Part shown: piece after piece, positions 1 through 9,751 of the stretch
How positions within the stretch are numbered: position 1 is the stretch's first letter
How the letters are laid out: every line of letters begins with the position of its first letter
Source: Desulfobacteraceae bacterium
Lineage (GTDB): Bacteria; Desulfobacterota; Desulfobacteria; Desulfobacterales; JAABSP01
Reading direction: 5' to 3'
NCBI GenBank assembly: GCA_011390065.1
Contig: JAABTD010000013.1
Coordinates: 1-39,819, forward strand
Length of the DNA: 39,819 nucleotides
The notes under the pieces: model-generated
The model's database searches: none
Told to the model about the DNA's origin: nothing
What the model saw: only the letters and a program-made list of their open reading frames with translations
Made by a program: the position numbers and the translations under genes

Positions 1-1
1 C

Positions 2-100
2 CGGCAGTCTTACTGCGGCTGCATTTTCAGCGAAAGAGACCGGTATTACAAGGAACCGGCCCGGGATGGCGGTTCCCACAACGCGCTCCCCAGGCACTGA
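2..100 (+). CDS. queH: Epoxyqueuosine reductase QueH, C-terminal fragment (5' end outside window)
   Basis: The frame starting at base 2 is open to a TGA at 98-100 and encodes 32 residues. They include YCGCIFSERDRYYK, which resembles the cysteine-rich C-terminal end of QueH (DUF208), the iron-sulfur enzyme that reduces epoxyqueuosine to queuosine in tRNA. The CxC pair would be two of the metal or catalytic cysteines of that family. The gene ends 8 bases before the start of the M48 peptidase gene, so the two may be co-transcribed. Only the tail is visible, so the call rests on a short motif. Confidence 0.6.
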   Translation, partial: RQSYCGCIFSERDRYYKEPARDGGSHNALPRH

Positions 101-108
101 TCCCGCCT

Positions 109-1950
109 ATGTTCGGCAATTTCATCTATTTCATCGTCGTTCTCCTGATCTACGCCACCTACCAGCCGGCCCAAGATGCGGAGATTCACCTCCCGGAGAC
201 CCTGCTAATGTTTTCGGGGCTCCTCCTGGCCTTTGTCCTCATCGTCTGGTTCCGGTTCCATCGCATCGAAAAACGGCTCTTCAGGGCGCCTTTTCACCGC
301 ATTGATCACCAATTCACCACCACACTGACCCGGTTGTCGATTCTGGCGATTCTCCTGTTCGCCGTGGACATCTACCTTCTGGACTTAGGCGCCCTCTTTT
401 CGGATTTCGCGCTGTTCAATGCCTTTCCGACCCTGGAAGCGATCCTCTTTCTAGGACTGTTTATCCTCTATCTGTCCATCATTTGGATGATGGCGCATCG
501 GGTCTACCGACAACTGTATGCCGCGAGCGTCTCACGGCGGTCCTACGTGGTCTCGAACATCTCCTTTGCCGTGCCCGTTCTCCTGCCCTGGTTGATTCTA
601 TCGACGGTCGCGGATCTCATCCACCTGCTCCCCTATCAGCCGGCCCGGCAATTTCTGACCACCACCGAAGGTGAAATTCTCTATTTTCTGGCATTTCTAT
701 TCGCCGTGGCGATTTTGGGACCGTTGCTGATCCAGAAATTCTGGCGATGCAAGCCCCTGCATCAGGGGATTGAACGGCATCGGATCGAACGGCTGTGCCG
801 GAAAGCCGGCCTCCAGTACGCCGACATCCTTTACTGGCCCATTTTCGACGGGCGGATGATCACCGCTGGCGTCATGGGGCTGGTCAAACGTTTCCGGTAC
901 ATTCTAGTGACCGAGGCCCTCCTCGCCTATCTCAAACCCGAGGAGATAGAGGCGGTTATCGCCCATGAAATCGGCCATATCAAGCGTTATCATCTGCTGT
1001 TTTATCTTTTCTTCTTTGTGGGCTACATGCTCATCTCCTATGCCACCTTCGACCTGATTGTCTACGGGCTCATTTACCTTGAACCATTGTACAGCATTGT
1101 CGGGAACGCGGGATTTGACCAGGCTGCAGTGACTTCCGTCGTTCTGAGCATGCTGATCATCATTATCTTCCTCGTTTATTTCAGGTTTATCTTCGGCTAT
1201 TTCATGCGAAATTTCGAACGGCAGGCCGACACCTATGTCTACCGCCTGTTCGAATCGGCCCGGCCCCTGATTTCGACCTTTGAAAAGATCACCCTGACCA
1301 GCGGCCAACCGCCGGAGAAGCCCAACTGGCATCATTACAGCATATCGGAGCGTGTTGGTTACCTTAAGAAATGCGAAGCCGACCGTTCCTGGATCGGCCG
1401 TCATGACCGGAAGGTGAAGCGGAGCGTCGCCCTTTACGGCGTGGGAATCCTTTTGATGGGGCTGGTCAGTTACCATTTGAACTTTGGAGAGGCGGGCAGA
1501 CGGCTCAACGCGCAGTTGGTCGAAAAGGTCATCCTTCGGGAAATACAGAAAGGACGTCAGGACCCCGGCCTGTACCGGATGCTCGGGGATTATTACTACA
1601 GCCGCGAGGATTACGCAAAGACGGCCGCGGCGTATGAGAAATCACTGGACTTGGCGCCCGGGAGCCCGGAGGTGCTGAACAATCTTGCCTGGCTGTACGC
1701 CACCGCCGAAAATGCTGACTTCCGCAAACCGCAAAGGGCTCTCGAACTGGCTCGGAAAGCAGCCGACTTGTCCAAGTCCCCTCACATCCTCGACACGCTG
1801 GCGGAGGCTTACTACGTCAATGATCAATTGGCGGAGGCTGCCGCAACCGCCGCGGGGGCGCTTCAAATGGCGGATGAGAACAGACCGTATTACGAGGAGC
1901 AGTTGGAAAAATTTCAGAAGGCGATGTCGGGAGGGAAAGCGTTGCACTGA
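109..1950 (+). CDS. Membrane M48 family zinc metallopeptidase with C-terminal TPR repeats
   Basis: The 613-residue protein begins with several hydrophobic segments (about residues 3-210). It then has the HEIGH zinc motif at H286-H290, with the likely third zinc ligand E370 in NFERQAD, as in M48 (HtpX/Ste24-like) peptidases. Two more membrane segments lie between and after these (about 297-360 and 443-460). The last 130 residues form TPR-like helices (GLYRMLGDYYYSREDYAKTA onward). The likely role is membrane-protein quality control, with the TPR part binding substrates or partners; this is family inference. No strong ribosome binding site precedes ATG 109; translation may be coupled to queH, which ends 8 bases upstream. 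Confidence 0.85.
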   Translation: MFGNFIYFIVVLLIYATYQPAQDAEIHLPETLLMFSGLLLAFVLIVWFRFHRIEKRLFRAPFHRIDHQFTTTLTRLSILAILLFAVDIYLLDLGALFSDFALFNAFPTLEAILFLGLFILYLSIIWMMAHRVYRQLYAASVSRRSYVVSNISFAVPVLLPWLILSTVADLIHLLPYQPARQFLTTTEGEILYFLAFLFAVAILGPLLIQKFWRCKPLHQGIERHRIERLCRKAGLQYADILYWPIFDGRMITAGVMGLVKRFRYILVTEALLAYLKPEEIEAVIAHEIGHIKRYHLLFYLFFFVGYMLISYATFDLIVYGLIYLEPLYSIVGNAGFDQAAVTSVVLSMLIIIIFLVYFRFIFGYFMRNFERQADTYVYRLFESARPLISTFEKITLTSGQPPEKPNWHHYSISERVGYLKKCEADRSWIGRHDRKVKRSVALYGVGILLMGLVSYHLNFGEAGRRLNAQLVEKVILREIQKGRQDPGLYRMLGDYYYSREDYAKTAAAYEKSLDLAPGSPEVLNNLAWLYATAENADFRKPQRALELARKAADLSKSPHILDTLAEAYYVNDQLAEAAATAAGALQMADENRPYYEEQLEKFQKAMSGGKALH

Positions 1951-1979
1951 AATCAGGTGGCCTGAGTTCAGATGAAGCG

Positions 1980-4400
1980 TTATGAGATGCAGACTTTCTT
2001 GACCTGGGCCATGTCGGTGAACCCTTTGATTACCTTGGCGACGCCGTCCTGCTTCAGTACGCGCATGCCTTCCCTTATGCACTGTTCCTGGATATCCTTG
2101 ACCCGAGCCTGAGTCTGGACCAGTTTTTTGACCTCATCGCTGCCCAGCAGCAGTTCGTGAATCCCCATCCGACCCCTGTAGCCGGTATTGCGGCATTTTT
2201 CACACCCTTCGGGACGATAGAGGACCATGTCTTTCCGCTCAAGACCGATATCCTCTGCAAAGATCTTTTCTCCGTATTCCCGAACCATGATCTCGTATTC
2301 ATCCTGATCCGGCGTGTAGGGCTGTTTGCAGTCCTTGCAGAGGGTTCGGACCAGCCGCTGGGCAAGGATGCCCAACAGCGCGTCCGCGAAGTTGAAAGGG
2401 TCCATGCCCATGTCCAGCAGTCGGGTAATGCTCTCCGGCGCGCTGTTGGTATGGAGGGTGGAAAAGACCAGATGGCCGGTGAGGGAAGCCTCGATGCCGA
2501 TGGCGGTGGTCTCCTTGTCCCGCATTTCACCCACCATGATGACGTCGGGGTCGGCCCGGAGAAACGACCGCATGGCCGCGGCGAAGTTGAGGCCGATCTT
2601 GGGGTGCATCTGGACCTGGCGCAGCCCCTGTTGAGTGATTTCCACGGGATCTTCGGCCGTCCATATCTTGCGATCCACGGTATTGATGACCTTCAATGCG
2701 GAGTGGAGCGTGGTGGTTTTGCCGGAACCGGTGGGTCCGCAGACAAAGATGATGCCATAGGGCTGCTGGATGATCTCCAGAAAATACTTTTTGTTCCAGT
2801 CGGAAAAACCGAGATTGTCGAAAGGGATCGGTTCCCCGGCAGCGAGAATCCGCATGACGATATCCTCCATCCCGCCCTGGGTCGGAACGGTCGCCACACG
2901 AAGTTCGATGTTCAACCCGCCGTATTTCTTGAAAGGGATTTTTCCATCCTGGGGCTTTCTGCGTTCGGCGATATCCAGTCCGGACATAATCTTGATCCGG
3001 GAGGCGATGGCGTTGCGATAACTGTAAGGGATCGGCATGGGGTAGAGCTGACATGCGCCGTCGATGCGGGTCCGGACTTTGACATCGGCTCTCCCCGGCT
3101 GGGGCTCGATATGAATATCGGAAACGTTCTGGTGGAAAGAATCGATAATGATCTTGTTGACCAACTTCACCACCGCGTTGCTCTCTTCACTGACGAGTTC
3201 TTCTTCCTCTTCTTCGCCCGTCTCGACGTCAACGCCTCTTAGCAGTTCGTCTGAGATGGCGTCGATATCGAAATCCGTTGGTTCCTTCTTCTGTTTTTTC
3301 TCCTCGGTGAAAAGGGTGATAAAGTCGAGGATATCCTCCTTTGTTGCGACCACGAACTCCAGCGGATTATTGGGGAATACGGATTTTACGCCGCCGATTT
3401 TCTGAAAATTTTGGGGATCGTCGATGGCGATGACGATCTTGCCCCCTTCGACCCGAAGCGGGACCCATAGATTGTTCCGCATGAAAGGAACCTTGAGGCC
3501 CTTGATCAGGTTCTTCGGAATGGGCGTGGCATCGCTGTATTCCACCGCGGGCGCCCCATGATATTTTCCCAGCGACTCGACGATGTCTTTTTTCGGGACG
3601 CTGAACTGCTTCATCAGAACATTTTCGACGCTGTCTCTCATCCGCGCCGCTTCATCCTGGGCCTTCTTGAGGTCTTTGGGCGAAATCAAATGTTTCTGGA
3701 GAAGGTAGGTGAATTTACTGTTGGATTGACGCTGGGTCTTCTTGAGGTTATGGAGGCCGATGCCGATGATTTTGGCCAGTTCCTGGGCGGCTTTTTCTTC
3801 CATCTTGGAGAAAGGCCCATCGGCTTTCCGATTGACAAGCTGAATGGCGCCCATGAGATACCGCTGGAAAAAGACAGGCATCGCCATCACCTGCCGGGTG
3901 GTGAACCCGCTTTTAACATCCCAATTCTTATCGAACCTGAGGTCAGGATCGATGTCGGCCAATGCTTTTTCGTCGTAAACATTGGCGATGTTGACGACTT
4001 TCTGCCTGTGGGCGGCATAACCGGCGATGCTGTCAGTCGATACTTTAATTCGGATCTCTTTGATCTCATTGCCGGTTTTATAGCGGGATATCAGTTCCCG
4101 ACGCTCCCCGTCAAGGACGTAGATCGTCATCCTCTCGGCCTCGAACAACTCGACGATCTCATCGATGATGCTGATGAAGATATCGTTCTGGCTTTTGGAA
4201 CTGTAGATTTTACTCGCGATCTTCTGCAGCCGGATTTTGAACTGCATCTCCGGCCGCGGCTGCTGTCGCTTTGCCGCATCCGCCGTTTTCAAGCGCGTGA
4301 CATTGCCCTTCGGCGCATCGGCGCTTTGGGTGTCGGCCTCTTTAACCTGCCGAACTTTAGGCGCTTTTGATCTGACGCTCGTATCGGTATTTCTTAACAT
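1980..4400 (-). CDS. GspE/PilB-type secretion or pilus assembly ATPase with N-terminal GAF domain
   Basis: The 806-residue protein has a charged, low-complexity start (1-65). A GAF domain follows at about 70-215 (FEAERMTIYVLDGERREL, MAMPVFFQRYLMGAIQLVNR). An MshEN/PilB N-domain-like region covers about 230-370, and a complete type II secretion ATPase core fills the rest. Walker A is GPTGSGKT at 555-562. Asp-box and Walker B sequence (FLRADPDVIMVGEMRD), a His box (STLHTN) and two CxxC pairs (CKDC, CEKC) near the C-terminus fit PilB/GspE. Such ATPases power pseudopilus or type IV pilus assembly. The GAF fusion suggests control by a small ligand. No pilus genes are adjacent. A small membrane protein gene lies 59 bases upstream on the same strand. 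Confidence 0.88.
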   Translation of the reverse strand: MLRNTDTSVRSKAPKVRQVKEADTQSADAPKGNVTRLKTADAAKRQQPRPEMQFKIRLQKIASKIYSSKSQNDIFISIIDEIVELFEAERMTIYVLDGERRELISRYKTGNEIKEIRIKVSTDSIAGYAAHRQKVVNIANVYDEKALADIDPDLRFDKNWDVKSGFTTRQVMAMPVFFQRYLMGAIQLVNRKADGPFSKMEEKAAQELAKIIGIGLHNLKKTQRQSNSKFTYLLQKHLISPKDLKKAQDEAARMRDSVENVLMKQFSVPKKDIVESLGKYHGAPAVEYSDATPIPKNLIKGLKVPFMRNNLWVPLRVEGGKIVIAIDDPQNFQKIGGVKSVFPNNPLEFVVATKEDILDFITLFTEEKKQKKEPTDFDIDAISDELLRGVDVETGEEEEEELVSEESNAVVKLVNKIIIDSFHQNVSDIHIEPQPGRADVKVRTRIDGACQLYPMPIPYSYRNAIASRIKIMSGLDIAERRKPQDGKIPFKKYGGLNIELRVATVPTQGGMEDIVMRILAAGEPIPFDNLGFSDWNKKYFLEIIQQPYGIIFVCGPTGSGKTTTLHSALKVINTVDRKIWTAEDPVEITQQGLRQVQMHPKIGLNFAAAMRSFLRADPDVIMVGEMRDKETTAIGIEASLTGHLVFSTLHTNSAPESITRLLDMGMDPFNFADALLGILAQRLVRTLCKDCKQPYTPDQDEYEIMVREYGEKIFAEDIGLERKDMVLYRPEGCEKCRNTGYRGRMGIHELLLGSDEVKKLVQTQARVKDIQEQCIREGMRVLKQDGVAKVIKGFTDMAQVKKVCIS

Positions 4401-4459
4401 AATGACGTATCGGTCTGGGTAATTTTCGGGATGCCCTGTCTGTTTCTACCGCTTCGGCT

Positions 4460-4711
4460 TCATGAACTTTGATCGTCGCCGGCGTCCTCCAACCTATTGA
4501 AATAATGACCATATGTTTTCCTGACGCCGCCGCCGATCAGCAGGACGGCGACCAGGTAAAAGCAAAGACGGGTCACGAGGATAAAGAAATCAGTATGTCC
4601 CGCTTGCCGGAGTTGCGCCATTTTCCCGGGCATAGCAAAAAAGATGCCGATGCCCGCCCCGATCAGCACAACCCCCCAAATCAGCTGAATGGTCTTTTTT
4701 TCTTTCCGCAT
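4460..4711 (-). CDS. Small two-helix membrane protein of unknown function
   Basis: This 83-residue protein has a basic start (MRKEKK) and two hydrophobic helices, at about 9-27 (IQLIWGVVLIGAGIGIFFA) and 43-62 (FFILVTRLCFYLVAVLLIGG), with a polar tail. I do not recognise the family. A good sigma-70 promoter lies 36 bases upstream, which supports a real gene. It precedes the GAF-GspE ATPase gene by 59 bases on the same strand and may share its transcript. The Shine-Dalgarno match before ATG 4711 is weak. Confidence 0.6.
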   Translation of the reverse strand: MRKEKKTIQLIWGVVLIGAGIGIFFAMPGKMAQLRQAGHTDFFILVTRLCFYLVAVLLIGGGVRKTYGHYFNRLEDAGDDQSS

Positions 4712-4746
4712 TGCGCTTCAATTCTGCTTTTGTGACTGACCGTTGG

Positions 4747-4776
4747 AATATAAACCGAACTGCCGGTTTGTGTCAA
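4747..4776 (-). promoter_or_regulatory. Sigma-70-type promoter for the small membrane protein / GspE transcript
   Basis: On the minus strand, TTGACA (4776-4771) and TATATT (4752-4747) are separated by 18 bases. The first hexamer is consensus and the second is 5 of 6. The predicted start of transcription is near 4740, about 30 bases before ATG 4711. Confidence 0.6.
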
Positions 4777-4875
4777 ACATATACCTCGCTTATCCAAAAT
4801 TTCCCCATTTGCGTCGTGGTGGTCGGCATCCAGTTAGAACCTGTTCAGGGATCTGAAGCGCACAGTATGGATGGT

Positions 4876-5307
4876 TTATAACCCATACAGGATATTGCCG
4901 TCAATGACCGTCACCCCATTGGCCCCCAGAAGACGTACCGCCTCCCGGGTCTTCTCGAACCGGAAAATCATCACCGCCCTGTCGCCGCTCTGACGGACGA
5001 AGGCATACATGTATTCCACATTGACGCCCCCTTTATGGAGCAGCGCCAGGATGGTATGGAGGCCGCCCGGCTTGTCGGGCACTTCAACGGCGACCACGTC
5101 GGTTCTCTGAACCGTGAATCCCTTGGCTTTCAGCACCCGGGAAGCCGTCTCGTTATCATCCACAATCAGGCGTAAAATCCCGAAATCGGAGGTATCGGCC
5201 AAAGCCAGCGCCCGGATATTCACACCGGATTCGGATAGAAATCCGGTGACTTCCGCCAACCGTCCGCTCTGATTTTCCAGAAAAATCGAAATCTGCTCAA
5301 CATCCAT
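4876..5307 (-). CDS. Tandem ACT-domain protein, partner of phenylacetate-CoA ligase
   Basis: The 143-residue protein consists of two ACT-like halves. The first starts [22 protein letters not shown] and the second starts [20 protein letters not shown], each with the Gly-Arg/Gly-Gly-Leu turn that binds amino acids in ACT domains. Genes of this type commonly sit next to phenylacetate-CoA ligase genes, and here it follows that gene by 55 bases on the same strand, so the two probably form an operon. A role in sensing an aromatic or branched amino acid and adjusting the ligase pathway is inference. The Shine-Dalgarno sequence GAGGAG lies a few bases before ATG 5307. Confidence 0.85.
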   Translation of the reverse strand: MDVEQISIFLENQSGRLAEVTGFLSESGVNIRALALADTSDFGILRLIVDDNETASRVLKAKGFTVQRTDVVAVEVPDKPGGLHTILALLHKGGVNVEYMYAFVRQSGDRAVMIFRFEKTREAVRLLGANGVTVIDGNILYGL

Positions 5308-5362
5308 GGATCAACTCTCCTCTATCGTTTCATTCACGACATTTAAAGCAAAGCCCAACAGG

Positions 5363-6664
5363 TCAGCGTTCCCGATTGTCGATGACCCGGACCGCCTTGC
5401 CCTGGCTCCGGGCGATGACTTTCGGCTCCACAAGCTTGACCCTGGCGGTGACGCCTAAATATTCCTTGATATTCTGTGAAATACCCTGCTCCAGATGCTG
5501 AAGACGCCGAACCTCGTCGGAAAACAGCGCCTCTCCGATTTCCACCATCACGGTGAGGGTGTCCAGATTGCCTTCACGATCCACCACCAACTGATAATGT
5601 GGGGCAATGCCCTCCACATCCATCAATACGCTTTCAATCTGGGAAGGAAAAACGTTCACGCCCCGAATGATCAGCATGTCGTCTGTTCGTCCGCTGACTT
5701 TATCCATGCGCACCAGGGTCCGACCGCAGATGCACGGCTCGGGATGCAAAGCAGTGATGTCCCTGGTCCGATATCGGATGATGGGAAAGGCTTCTTTGGT
5801 GATGCTGGTAAATACCAGTTCGCCGGTATGACCCGGAGGAAGCACCGCGCCGGTTTCCGGATCGATAATCTCCGGGATAAAGTGATCTTCGAAAATATGG
5901 AGGCCGCTTTGGGCTTCATGGCATTCAACGGCGACGCCGGGACCGATCACCTCGCTCAGACCATAGATATCCACTGCCGTGATGTCCAGCTTGCTCTGGA
6001 TCTCGTCCCTCATTTTCTCCGACCAGGGTTCTGCCCCGAAAATGCCGTATTTGAAACGCAGTTCCCGGAAATCGGTGCCCATCTCGGCCGCGACTTCCGT
6101 CAGATGAAGGGCATAGGAAGGGGTTGCCGTCAGGATGGTCGGGCCAAAATCCCGCATGATGATGATCTGCCGCTTGGTATTGCCGCCGGAAACCGGAATG
6201 ACCGAGGCGCCCAACTTTTCGGCGCCGTAATGCACCCCCAGCCCGCCGGTAAAAAGGCCGTAACCATAGGCGTTGTGGATGATGTCGCCCCGGGTCGCCC
6301 CGCCGGCCATGAGAGATCGCGCCATGAGCGTCGACCAGGTATCGATGTCCCGGGCGGTATACCCGACCACCGTAGGCTGCCCGGTTGTCCCGGAAGAGGC
6401 GTGGATGCGGACCACATTGTCCATGGGCACGGCGAACATGCCGAAGGGATAATTGTCCCGAAGGTCCTGTTTGGTGGTAAAAGGCAACAGTTTGATATCC
6501 TTCAGAGACTGAATATCCAATGGTTTAACGCCGGCTGCGTCGAACTGCTTCCGGTAGAATGGCACCGTGGCATAAGCTCGTTCCAGGGTTGACCGCAGCC
6601 GGCGGAGCTGAATGGCCTCCATGGCCTCTTTCGGCAGGGTCTCGTAATCGATGTCATAGATCAT
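5363..6664 (-). CDS. paaK: Phenylacetate-CoA ligase (adenylate-forming)
   Basis: The 433-residue protein matches the PaaK family in length and motifs. The AMP-binding P-loop [14 protein letters not shown] lies near residue 90, [12 protein letters not shown] follows in the middle, and [25 protein letters not shown] is in the adenylation core. The C-terminal lid contains [19 protein letters not shown]. It would convert phenylacetate (or a related aryl acid) to the CoA thioester with ATP. In anaerobes of this type it often works with indolepyruvate oxidoreductase in amino acid breakdown or synthesis. AAGGAT lies about 10 bases before ATG 6664. An ACT-domain gene follows. Confidence 0.92.
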   Translation of the reverse strand: MIYDIDYETLPKEAMEAIQLRRLRSTLERAYATVPFYRKQFDAAGVKPLDIQSLKDIKLLPFTTKQDLRDNYPFGMFAVPMDNVVRIHASSGTTGQPTVVGYTARDIDTWSTLMARSLMAGGATRGDIIHNAYGYGLFTGGLGVHYGAEKLGASVIPVSGGNTKRQIIIMRDFGPTILTATPSYALHLTEVAAEMGTDFRELRFKYGIFGAEPWSEKMRDEIQSKLDITAVDIYGLSEVIGPGVAVECHEAQSGLHIFEDHFIPEIIDPETGAVLPPGHTGELVFTSITKEAFPIIRYRTRDITALHPEPCICGRTLVRMDKVSGRTDDMLIIRGVNVFPSQIESVLMDVEGIAPHYQLVVDREGNLDTLTVMVEIGEALFSDEVRRLQHLEQGISQNIKEYLGVTARVKLVEPKVIARSQGKAVRVIDNRER

Positions 6665-6736
6665 GATATTGCGATCCTTTCCGTTATAAAAAAATATTAT
6701 ATTAAATTCTTATGCAGGGCTATTCCGTCAGGCAAC

Positions 6737-6769
6737 AAAAAAGGCCGCGGGTCTTGCATCCGCAGCCTT
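6737..6769 (-). terminator. Intrinsic terminator after the crotonase gene
   Basis: On the minus strand a 10-bp stem (AAGGCTGCGG pairing with CCGCGGCCTT, one G-U pair) closes a loop of about 9-13 bases and is followed by six Ts at 6742-6737. It lies 37 bases past the crotonase stop, so the paaK gene below is probably transcribed separately. Confidence 0.75.
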
Positions 6770-6805
6770 GAAATGGATTAAGTGAACCTGGTTTGACAGG
6801 GGCGC

Positions 6806-7594
6806 CTACTGCAAACGTCCCTTGAATTCAGGTTTTCGTTTCTCCAGGAAGGCCGTCGTCCCCTCTTTTGCGTCCTCGCTGGCCATGCAGAGGGCAAATG
6901 CGTCGCATTCAATATGACAGCCTGTATCGAGATCCGTTTTCAACCCCTTGTTGATCGCCTGCTTTGCGGCGCGCAGGGAAACGCGTCCCTTTCCGGCAAT
7001 GGTCCGGGCCGTTCCGAGCGCCTCCTCCATGAGGGCCCCAGCTGAGCAAACCCGGTTGACCATCCCGGCCGCCTGTGCTTCTTGGGCCGTGATCATCTTG
7101 CCGGTGTAAATCATCTCCTTGGCCATGGCCGGTCCCACCACAGAAGGCAGTCGCTGGGTGCCGCCGAATCCCGGAATAATGCCTAAATTGATCTCCGGCA
7201 AACCGAATTTCGCGGTGTCGGCGGCGTAAATGAAATCGCATGCCAGCGCGATTTCACTGCCGCCGCCCAGGGCAAATCCGTTGACGGCCCCGATGACGGG
7301 GATGGGAAGGTCCTGCAGCATCCCGATCACGCGTTGCCCCTGGGCGGAAAAGCGCTTTCCCTGCAACGCATTGAATGTGGACAGTTCAGAAATATCCGCG
7401 CCCGCCACAAACGCCTTATCGCCGGCCCCGGTAAGAATCACCGCCCGGATGGCGTCATCTCCTTGGATGGTTTCCAGCGCGTCTTCCAGCTCCGACAGCA
7501 GGGCGCCGTTTAATGCATTCAGCGCTTTGGGCCTGTTGAATGTGATGGTCGCAATGCCGTCCTGAATCTCGTAAAGGATGTTTTCATACGCCAT
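6806..7594 (-). CDS. Enoyl-CoA hydratase / crotonase family protein
   Basis: The 262-residue protein has the crotonase fold signatures. IPVIGAVNGFALGGGSEIALACDF forms the oxyanion hole and carries the first catalytic Glu, and FGLPEINLGIIPGFGGTQRL carries the second Glu. Both acids needed for hydration of 2-enoyl-CoA are present, so true hydratase activity (short-chain enoyl-CoA or crotonyl-CoA) is likely. ATG 7594 was chosen because GGAGGAAAG lies 10 bases upstream and gives the usual N-terminus MAYENILYEI; a longer frame to 7624 is open but has no better site. A terminator follows, and the sugar dehydratase gene ends 67 bases upstream. Confidence 0.9.
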   Translation of the reverse strand: MAYENILYEIQDGIATITFNRPKALNALNGALLSELEDALETIQGDDAIRAVILTGAGDKAFVAGADISELSTFNALQGKRFSAQGQRVIGMLQDLPIPVIGAVNGFALGGGSEIALACDFIYAADTAKFGLPEINLGIIPGFGGTQRLPSVVGPAMAKEMIYTGKMITAQEAQAAGMVNRVCSAGALMEEALGTARTIAGKGRVSLRAAKQAINKGLKTDLDTGCHIECDAFALCMASEDAKEGTTAFLEKRKPEFKGRLQ

Positions 7595-7660
7595 ATCGGT
7601 CTTTCCTCCGTCTGTTGTTGTCATTCCGTGGGCAATCTCACAGCAGCAGCGCAGCCGCCG

Positions 7661-9616
7661 TCAGGCGGGCGCACACATTATTCGGTTGTCTGCTTCCTTC
7701 CTGTTGCCCGATCTCGCCGATGGAATGTCCGCGGGCATATATTCCGGAACGATCTCTTTCAATTTCAGCCGAATCCCTTCGCCGTCCTGGCGGTGAGCGA
7801 GTCTTTGGATGGCATCGATGCTGCCGTTGAGAACGTTTTGATTGCAGGACTGTCCTCTGAGCACCATAATCTTATGGTGCAGGGTGGGAACAATGTTTTC
7901 GCCTTCGGTGATCAATTCTTCGTAGAGCTTTTCGCCGGGTCTGAGGCCAATGAACTCGATCTTGATGTCTTTATCCGGTTCGAATCCGGAAAAGGCGATC
8001 AGATCCTTGGCCATATCCAATATCCGAACCGGTCTTCCCATGTCGAGGATGAAAATTTCGCCCCCCTCTCCCATGGCGCCGGACTGGAGAATCAATTGAC
8101 AGGATTCGGGAATGGTCATGAAATAGCGGATAACGTCCGGATGCGTCACCGTCACGGGCCCGCCTTTTTCGATCTGCTTCTTGAAAAGCGGCACCACGCT
8201 GCCGACACTGCCCACCACATTGCCGAATCGGACCGTGATATACCGGGTTCCTGAAAGGTTGCAGGCATTCTGCCCCTGCACCATCAGTTCCGCCGCCCGT
8301 TTGCTGGCCCCCATGACATTTGCCGGACGCACCGCTTTGTCGGTCGATACCAGCACGAATTTTTCCACACCGTACCGGTTGGCGAAATCAACCATGTTTC
8401 GCGTGCCGATGATGTTGTTGGTCACGGCCTCCCACGGATGCATTTCCAGCATCGGGACATGCTTATAGGCCGCCGCATGGAAAATAACGCGCGGTGCATA
8501 TGTTTCAAAAGCATAGGCAAGGTGGCTTCGATTGCGGATATCCGCCAGCAGCGGAACGATGGCGATGTCCGGGAAATTTTTTTTCAGCTCGATTTCAATG
8601 TCGTAAAGGGGGCTTTCGGCCTGGTCGTACAAAACAAGCGTCGAGGGGTTGAACCGGCAGATTTGACGACACAGCTCGGATCCGATGGAGCCCCCCGCGC
8701 CGGAGACCATCACGCAGCCGTCTTGCAGATAAGATCCGATCCGTTTCTCCTCCAGATGAATGACTTCCCGGCCCAGGAGATCACGATAGGCCACGTCCCG
8801 AATCGCTCTCACGCTCACCCTCCCCCCGATGAGTTCTCCCATGCCGGGCAGCGTTTTGAATGCGACGCCGCTGTTTTCACAGGCGGAAACGATTTCGCGC
8901 ATCCGTTGGGAGGAAATGGAGGAGATAGTGATCAAGGCTTCATCGGCACGGAGCTGTTCCGCAATATGTCGGATTTCGGTCGTCGGGCCCAGGATCGGGG
9001 TGCCGTGAATCTGCTTTCCGATCTTGGATGCGTCATCGTCTACAAAAGCGACGACGTTGTACTTGAGTTCGGCATTGTCCTGAATCTCCCGGTAAATCTT
9101 TTCCCCGAAGTCCCCGGCGCCGATGATCAAAAGATTTCTTGCCTCCCCTTTGCGGGGTGGGCGCATGGGAAAAAAGCGGGCGGCAACCGCTTTGACGGAG
9201 TCGTTCTTTCCGGCCACCTGGAAGAAAAACCGGACGCTGAATCGGCACCCGGAGACAAGGAGGACTGTCAGGAGCCAATCAATGATGAAAACGGATCGGG
9301 CAAAACCGAGGAGACCATGGGCTGACAGGACGTAAAAAAAGATGACGATCGAGGCCAAAGAAGCGGCCATGATAATCCTGAACAGGTCGTCGATGCTGGC
9401 GTAGCGCCACATTCCCCTGTAAAGATCGAAAAAATAAAAAGCGCCGATTTTGATCAGGAGCACCCCGAAAAAAGTGTGGAGAAGGACATCCATGCTTTTC
9501 GGCGGAATCTGGAAATTGAACCGCAAAAGGTGCGATCCGTACCAGGAAGCAAAAATCAGCAGAACGTCCGCGCAGAAGATTAAGAAAAAATTTCTATTGA
9601 AAATTCGTGGCTTCAT
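7661..9616 (-). CDS. Polytopic NDP-sugar 4,6-dehydratase (PglF/WbpM/FlaA1-like)
   Basis: The roughly 651-residue protein has four or so hydrophobic segments in the first 140 residues. A first Rossmann domain follows (LLIIGAGDFGEKIYREIQ), then a second, catalytic one with SGAGGSIGSELC. STDKAVRPANVMGASKRAAEL carries the SDR active site in the variant M-x3-K form typical of PglF/WbpM. It would convert a UDP-N-acetylhexosamine to the 4-keto-6-deoxy sugar for surface polysaccharide or glycan synthesis. ATG 9616 is preferred over TTG 9628, because AAGGGGAA is well spaced only for the ATG. No other glycan genes are in the window. Confidence 0.9.
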   Translation of the reverse strand: MKPRIFNRNFFLIFCADVLLIFASWYGSHLLRFNFQIPPKSMDVLLHTFFGVLLIKIGAFYFFDLYRGMWRYASIDDLFRIIMAASLASIVIFFYVLSAHGLLGFARSVFIIDWLLTVLLVSGCRFSVRFFFQVAGKNDSVKAVAARFFPMRPPRKGEARNLLIIGAGDFGEKIYREIQDNAELKYNVVAFVDDDASKIGKQIHGTPILGPTTEIRHIAEQLRADEALITISSISSQRMREIVSACENSGVAFKTLPGMGELIGGRVSVRAIRDVAYRDLLGREVIHLEEKRIGSYLQDGCVMVSGAGGSIGSELCRQICRFNPSTLVLYDQAESPLYDIEIELKKNFPDIAIVPLLADIRNRSHLAYAFETYAPRVIFHAAAYKHVPMLEMHPWEAVTNNIIGTRNMVDFANRYGVEKFVLVSTDKAVRPANVMGASKRAAELMVQGQNACNLSGTRYITVRFGNVVGSVGSVVPLFKKQIEKGGPVTVTHPDVIRYFMTIPESCQLILQSGAMGEGGEIFILDMGRPVRILDMAKDLIAFSGFEPDKDIKIEFIGLRPGEKLYEELITEGENIVPTLHHKIMVLRGQSCNQNVLNGSIDAIQRLAHRQDGEGIRLKLKEIVPEYMPADIPSARSGNRKEADNRIMCAPA

Positions 9617-9695
9617 GGTCAGAAGCAATTCCCCTTTGAACAGTTGTCAGGTTTCGGCCGGCGCTGCCCGTTCTCCTTTTTCGGAGCATGGTCGT

Positions 9696-9725
9696 TACAT
9701 ACAAAACAATCTACGCCTCCGTCAA
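9696..9725 (-). promoter_or_regulatory. Weak candidate promoter for the sugar dehydratase gene
   Basis: On the minus strand TTGACG (9725-9720) and TATGTA (9701-9696) are separated by 18 bases. The first hexamer is 5 of 6 and the second only 3 of 6. It lies about 80 bases before ATG 9616, in the divergent region shared with the citrate synthase gene. Confidence 0.3.
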
Positions 9726-9751
9726 CCCTCAGATGCCTTGTCCAACGCTTT

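Noticed and set aside
2157-3242. A 361-codon plus-strand frame inside the GspE gene
   Set aside because: Antisense to the Walker and Cys motifs of the ATPase, with no domain features of its own.
7661-7680. GC-rich hairpin around the stop of the sugar dehydratase gene as terminator
   Set aside because: The stem (CCGCC/GGCGG) is short and has no T-tract on the minus strand.
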